64,000 nucleotides of DNA, taken from positions 62,001 through 126,000 of the forward strand of contig NZ_JACXZS010000007.1 of NCBI RefSeq assembly GCF_014779795.1, written 5' to 3'. Each line of letters opens with the position of its first letter. The stretch's first letter is position 1. A model generated the notes under the pieces. That model searched no databases. It saw only the letters and a list, made by a program, of their open reading frames with translations, and was not told where the DNA came from. The position numbers and the translations under genes were made by a program. This document shows, one piece after another, positions 63,173-64,000 of this stretch. The DNA is from Microbacterium helvum (lineage in GTDB: Bacteria; Actinomycetota; Actinomycetes; Actinomycetales; Microbacteriaceae).

Positions 63173-63727
63173 TCACACCGGCTGCAGGGGCTCGTGACGG
63201 CCGGCCGGCGCAGTGACGCGGATGCCGTCGCCCGGCCGGACTGTGCCCCCGGTGAGGACGACCGACATGACGCCCGCGAGGCGCACGGTGTCGCCCGCGT
63301 CGTCGACATAGACCAGCTCTTTCATGAGTCCTTCCGAGATGCCGTTGATCTGGGCGCACGGGTTGCGCAGGCCGGTGATCTCGATCACCGCCTCGTCGCC
63401 GAGGTGCAGGCGCGTGCCGCGAGACAGCCCCAGCAGGTCGACGCCCGTCGTCGTGATGTTCTCGCCCAGGGCGCCGGGCGTCACGACGTGTCCGCGCGCG
63501 GCCATGTCGTCGAACAGCTCGGCGTGGATGAGGTGCACCTGCCGCAGGTTCGGCGTCGTCGGGTCCCGTCTGACGCGCGAGAGGTGCTGCACGGTGACGC
63601 CGGCGTGGGCATCCCCCTCGACGCCGAGCCCGGCGATCAGGGTGATGCTCTCGCGCGTGGGCTTGCTGAAGCGATGCGCGTCGTCGCGCGAGACCGCGAC
63701 GACGTGTCCGGAGGAGGGCTCGGTCAC
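63173..63727 (-). CDS. MOSC-domain protein
   Basis: A 184-aa protein with a MOSC beta-barrel: LIAGLGVEGDAHAGVTVQH, QVHLIHAELFDDMAARG, PGALGENITTTGVDLLGL and the invariant cysteine C124 in RNPCAQINGI, used to carry sulfur or contact the molybdenum cofactor in the family. It belongs to the YiiM-like small MOSC group. GTG overlaps the apbE stop (GTGA) and its stop lies 4 nt before the membrane flavoreductase gene, so the three genes are co-expressed. Confidence 0.92.
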   Translation of the reverse strand: MTEPSSGHVVAVSRDDAHRFSKPTRESITLIAGLGVEGDAHAGVTVQHLSRVRRDPTTPNLRQVHLIHAELFDDMAARGHVVTPGALGENITTTGVDLLGLSRGTRLHLGDEAVIEITGLRNPCAQINGISEGLMKELVYVDDAGDTVRLAGVMSVVLTGGTVRPGDGIRVTAPAGRHEPLQPV

Positions 63728-64000
63728 CGTTCCAGGCTATTCGGTCGCGGAGCGGGCACGGTCCGTCGGGCACCGCGGTCCGCACCGACGAACAGGTCGG
63801 CCCGGCAGCCGGGCGACCACTCGACGCGGCCGTCGGTCGTCATGCGCACCCATTCGGCGCCCCACTCGTGCGCGAGCCGGGGCCCGCCGTCGAAGAACAG
63901 CGCGGTGGCCACGGCGTCCGCCGTCATCGCGTCGGCGGCCACCGCCCAGGTCGCGGCATACGTCCGCACCGGCTGACCGGTGCGCGCATCGATCACGTGA
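63724..64000 (-). CDS. apbE: FAD:protein FMN transferase ApbE (N-terminal part outside window)
   Basis: The last 91 residues of an ApbE-family enzyme, which attaches FMN covalently to threonine of RnfD/NqrB/NqrC-type domains. Visible features are the conserved HVIDARTGQPV near the window edge and VAADAMTADAVATALFFDGG, the C-terminal metal-binding ADA/TA segment of ApbE. The frame continues beyond base 64000, so length and start are unknown. It is the first visible gene of the apbE-MOSC-flavoreductase operon; whether an FMN_bind protein precedes it cannot be seen. Confidence 0.85.
   Translation of the reverse strand, partial: HVIDARTGQPVRTYAATWAVAADAMTADAVATALFFDGGPRLAHEWGAEWVRMTTDGRVEWSPGCRADLFVGADRGARRTVPAPRPNSLER

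Overview
The window looks like a chromosomal segment from a high-GC actinobacterium, most likely Microbacteriaceae and plausibly Microbacterium. Supporting points are the very high GC, actinobacterial families (DUF501, DUF4245, DUF4307, an Exo VII operon with fumarase), GTG starts, and many genes whose start codon lies 6-7 nt after a TANNNT -10 element, which is the signature of leaderless transcription. About 66 genes are packed densely on both strands. No intergenic stretch exceeds 300 bp. There is no phage, IS element or CRISPR array.

Layout: (1) 1-4258, an overlapping operon xseA(partial)-xseB-DUF4245-beta carbonic anhydrase-fumC. (2) 4305-6466, a histidine kinase/response regulator pair. 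(3) 6566-11053, leftward genes: a membrane-anchored unknown, PIN-PhoH ATPase, a class V PLP enzyme and a cis-prenyltransferase. (4) 11166-15929, a PAQR/hemolysin III protein, two small membrane proteins, greA, ilvA and an AI-2E-type permease. (5) 16025-19067, a 4 x 24-bp tandem repeat, then two YcaQ/HTH_42 paralogues around a small membrane protein. (6) 19189-22420, LemA, and an operon of a DSD1-like PLP enzyme and a sugar-lactone oxidase, preceded by a 9-codon leaderless ORF. (7) 22501-28989, a UAA-anticodon tRNA with a class I body, NDH-2, subtilase, DUF501, FtsB-like protein, enolase and an O-methyltransferase. (8) 29021-34734, a YtrA-type GntR/CPBP/DUF1648 operon, then small regulatory and enzyme genes. 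(9) 34813-43929, an APC permease, hisS, mazG, nhaA, ppc, an APH-like kinase and a hexapeptide-repeat protein. (10) 44081-54164, gdhA, a small S1 protein with a leader ORF, mfd, pth, L25, a 40-aa membrane protein, gluconokinase and 6-phosphogluconate dehydrogenase. (11) 54238-61527, a flavoprotein, an SDR, a MacB-like ABC exporter and a second two-component system. (12) 61606-64000, an operon of ApbE(partial)-MOSC-membrane flavoreductase.

Functionally, the core is central metabolism (fumC, eno, ppc, gdhA, gntK/gnd, NDH-2) and information processing (xseAB, greA, mfd, hisS, pth, L25, mazG), with several small sensing or export modules. The most unusual signals are the NqrB/RnfD-FNR fusion operon with apbE, the class I tRNA with anticodon UAA, the tandem repeat in a divergent promoter region, two leaderless upstream ORFs with stop/start overlaps, a dispersed 17-bp element that adds the same peptide to two unrelated proteins, and a long intergenic inverted repeat beside the ABC exporter/two-component locus. 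All calls come from reading the sequence; no database search was run.
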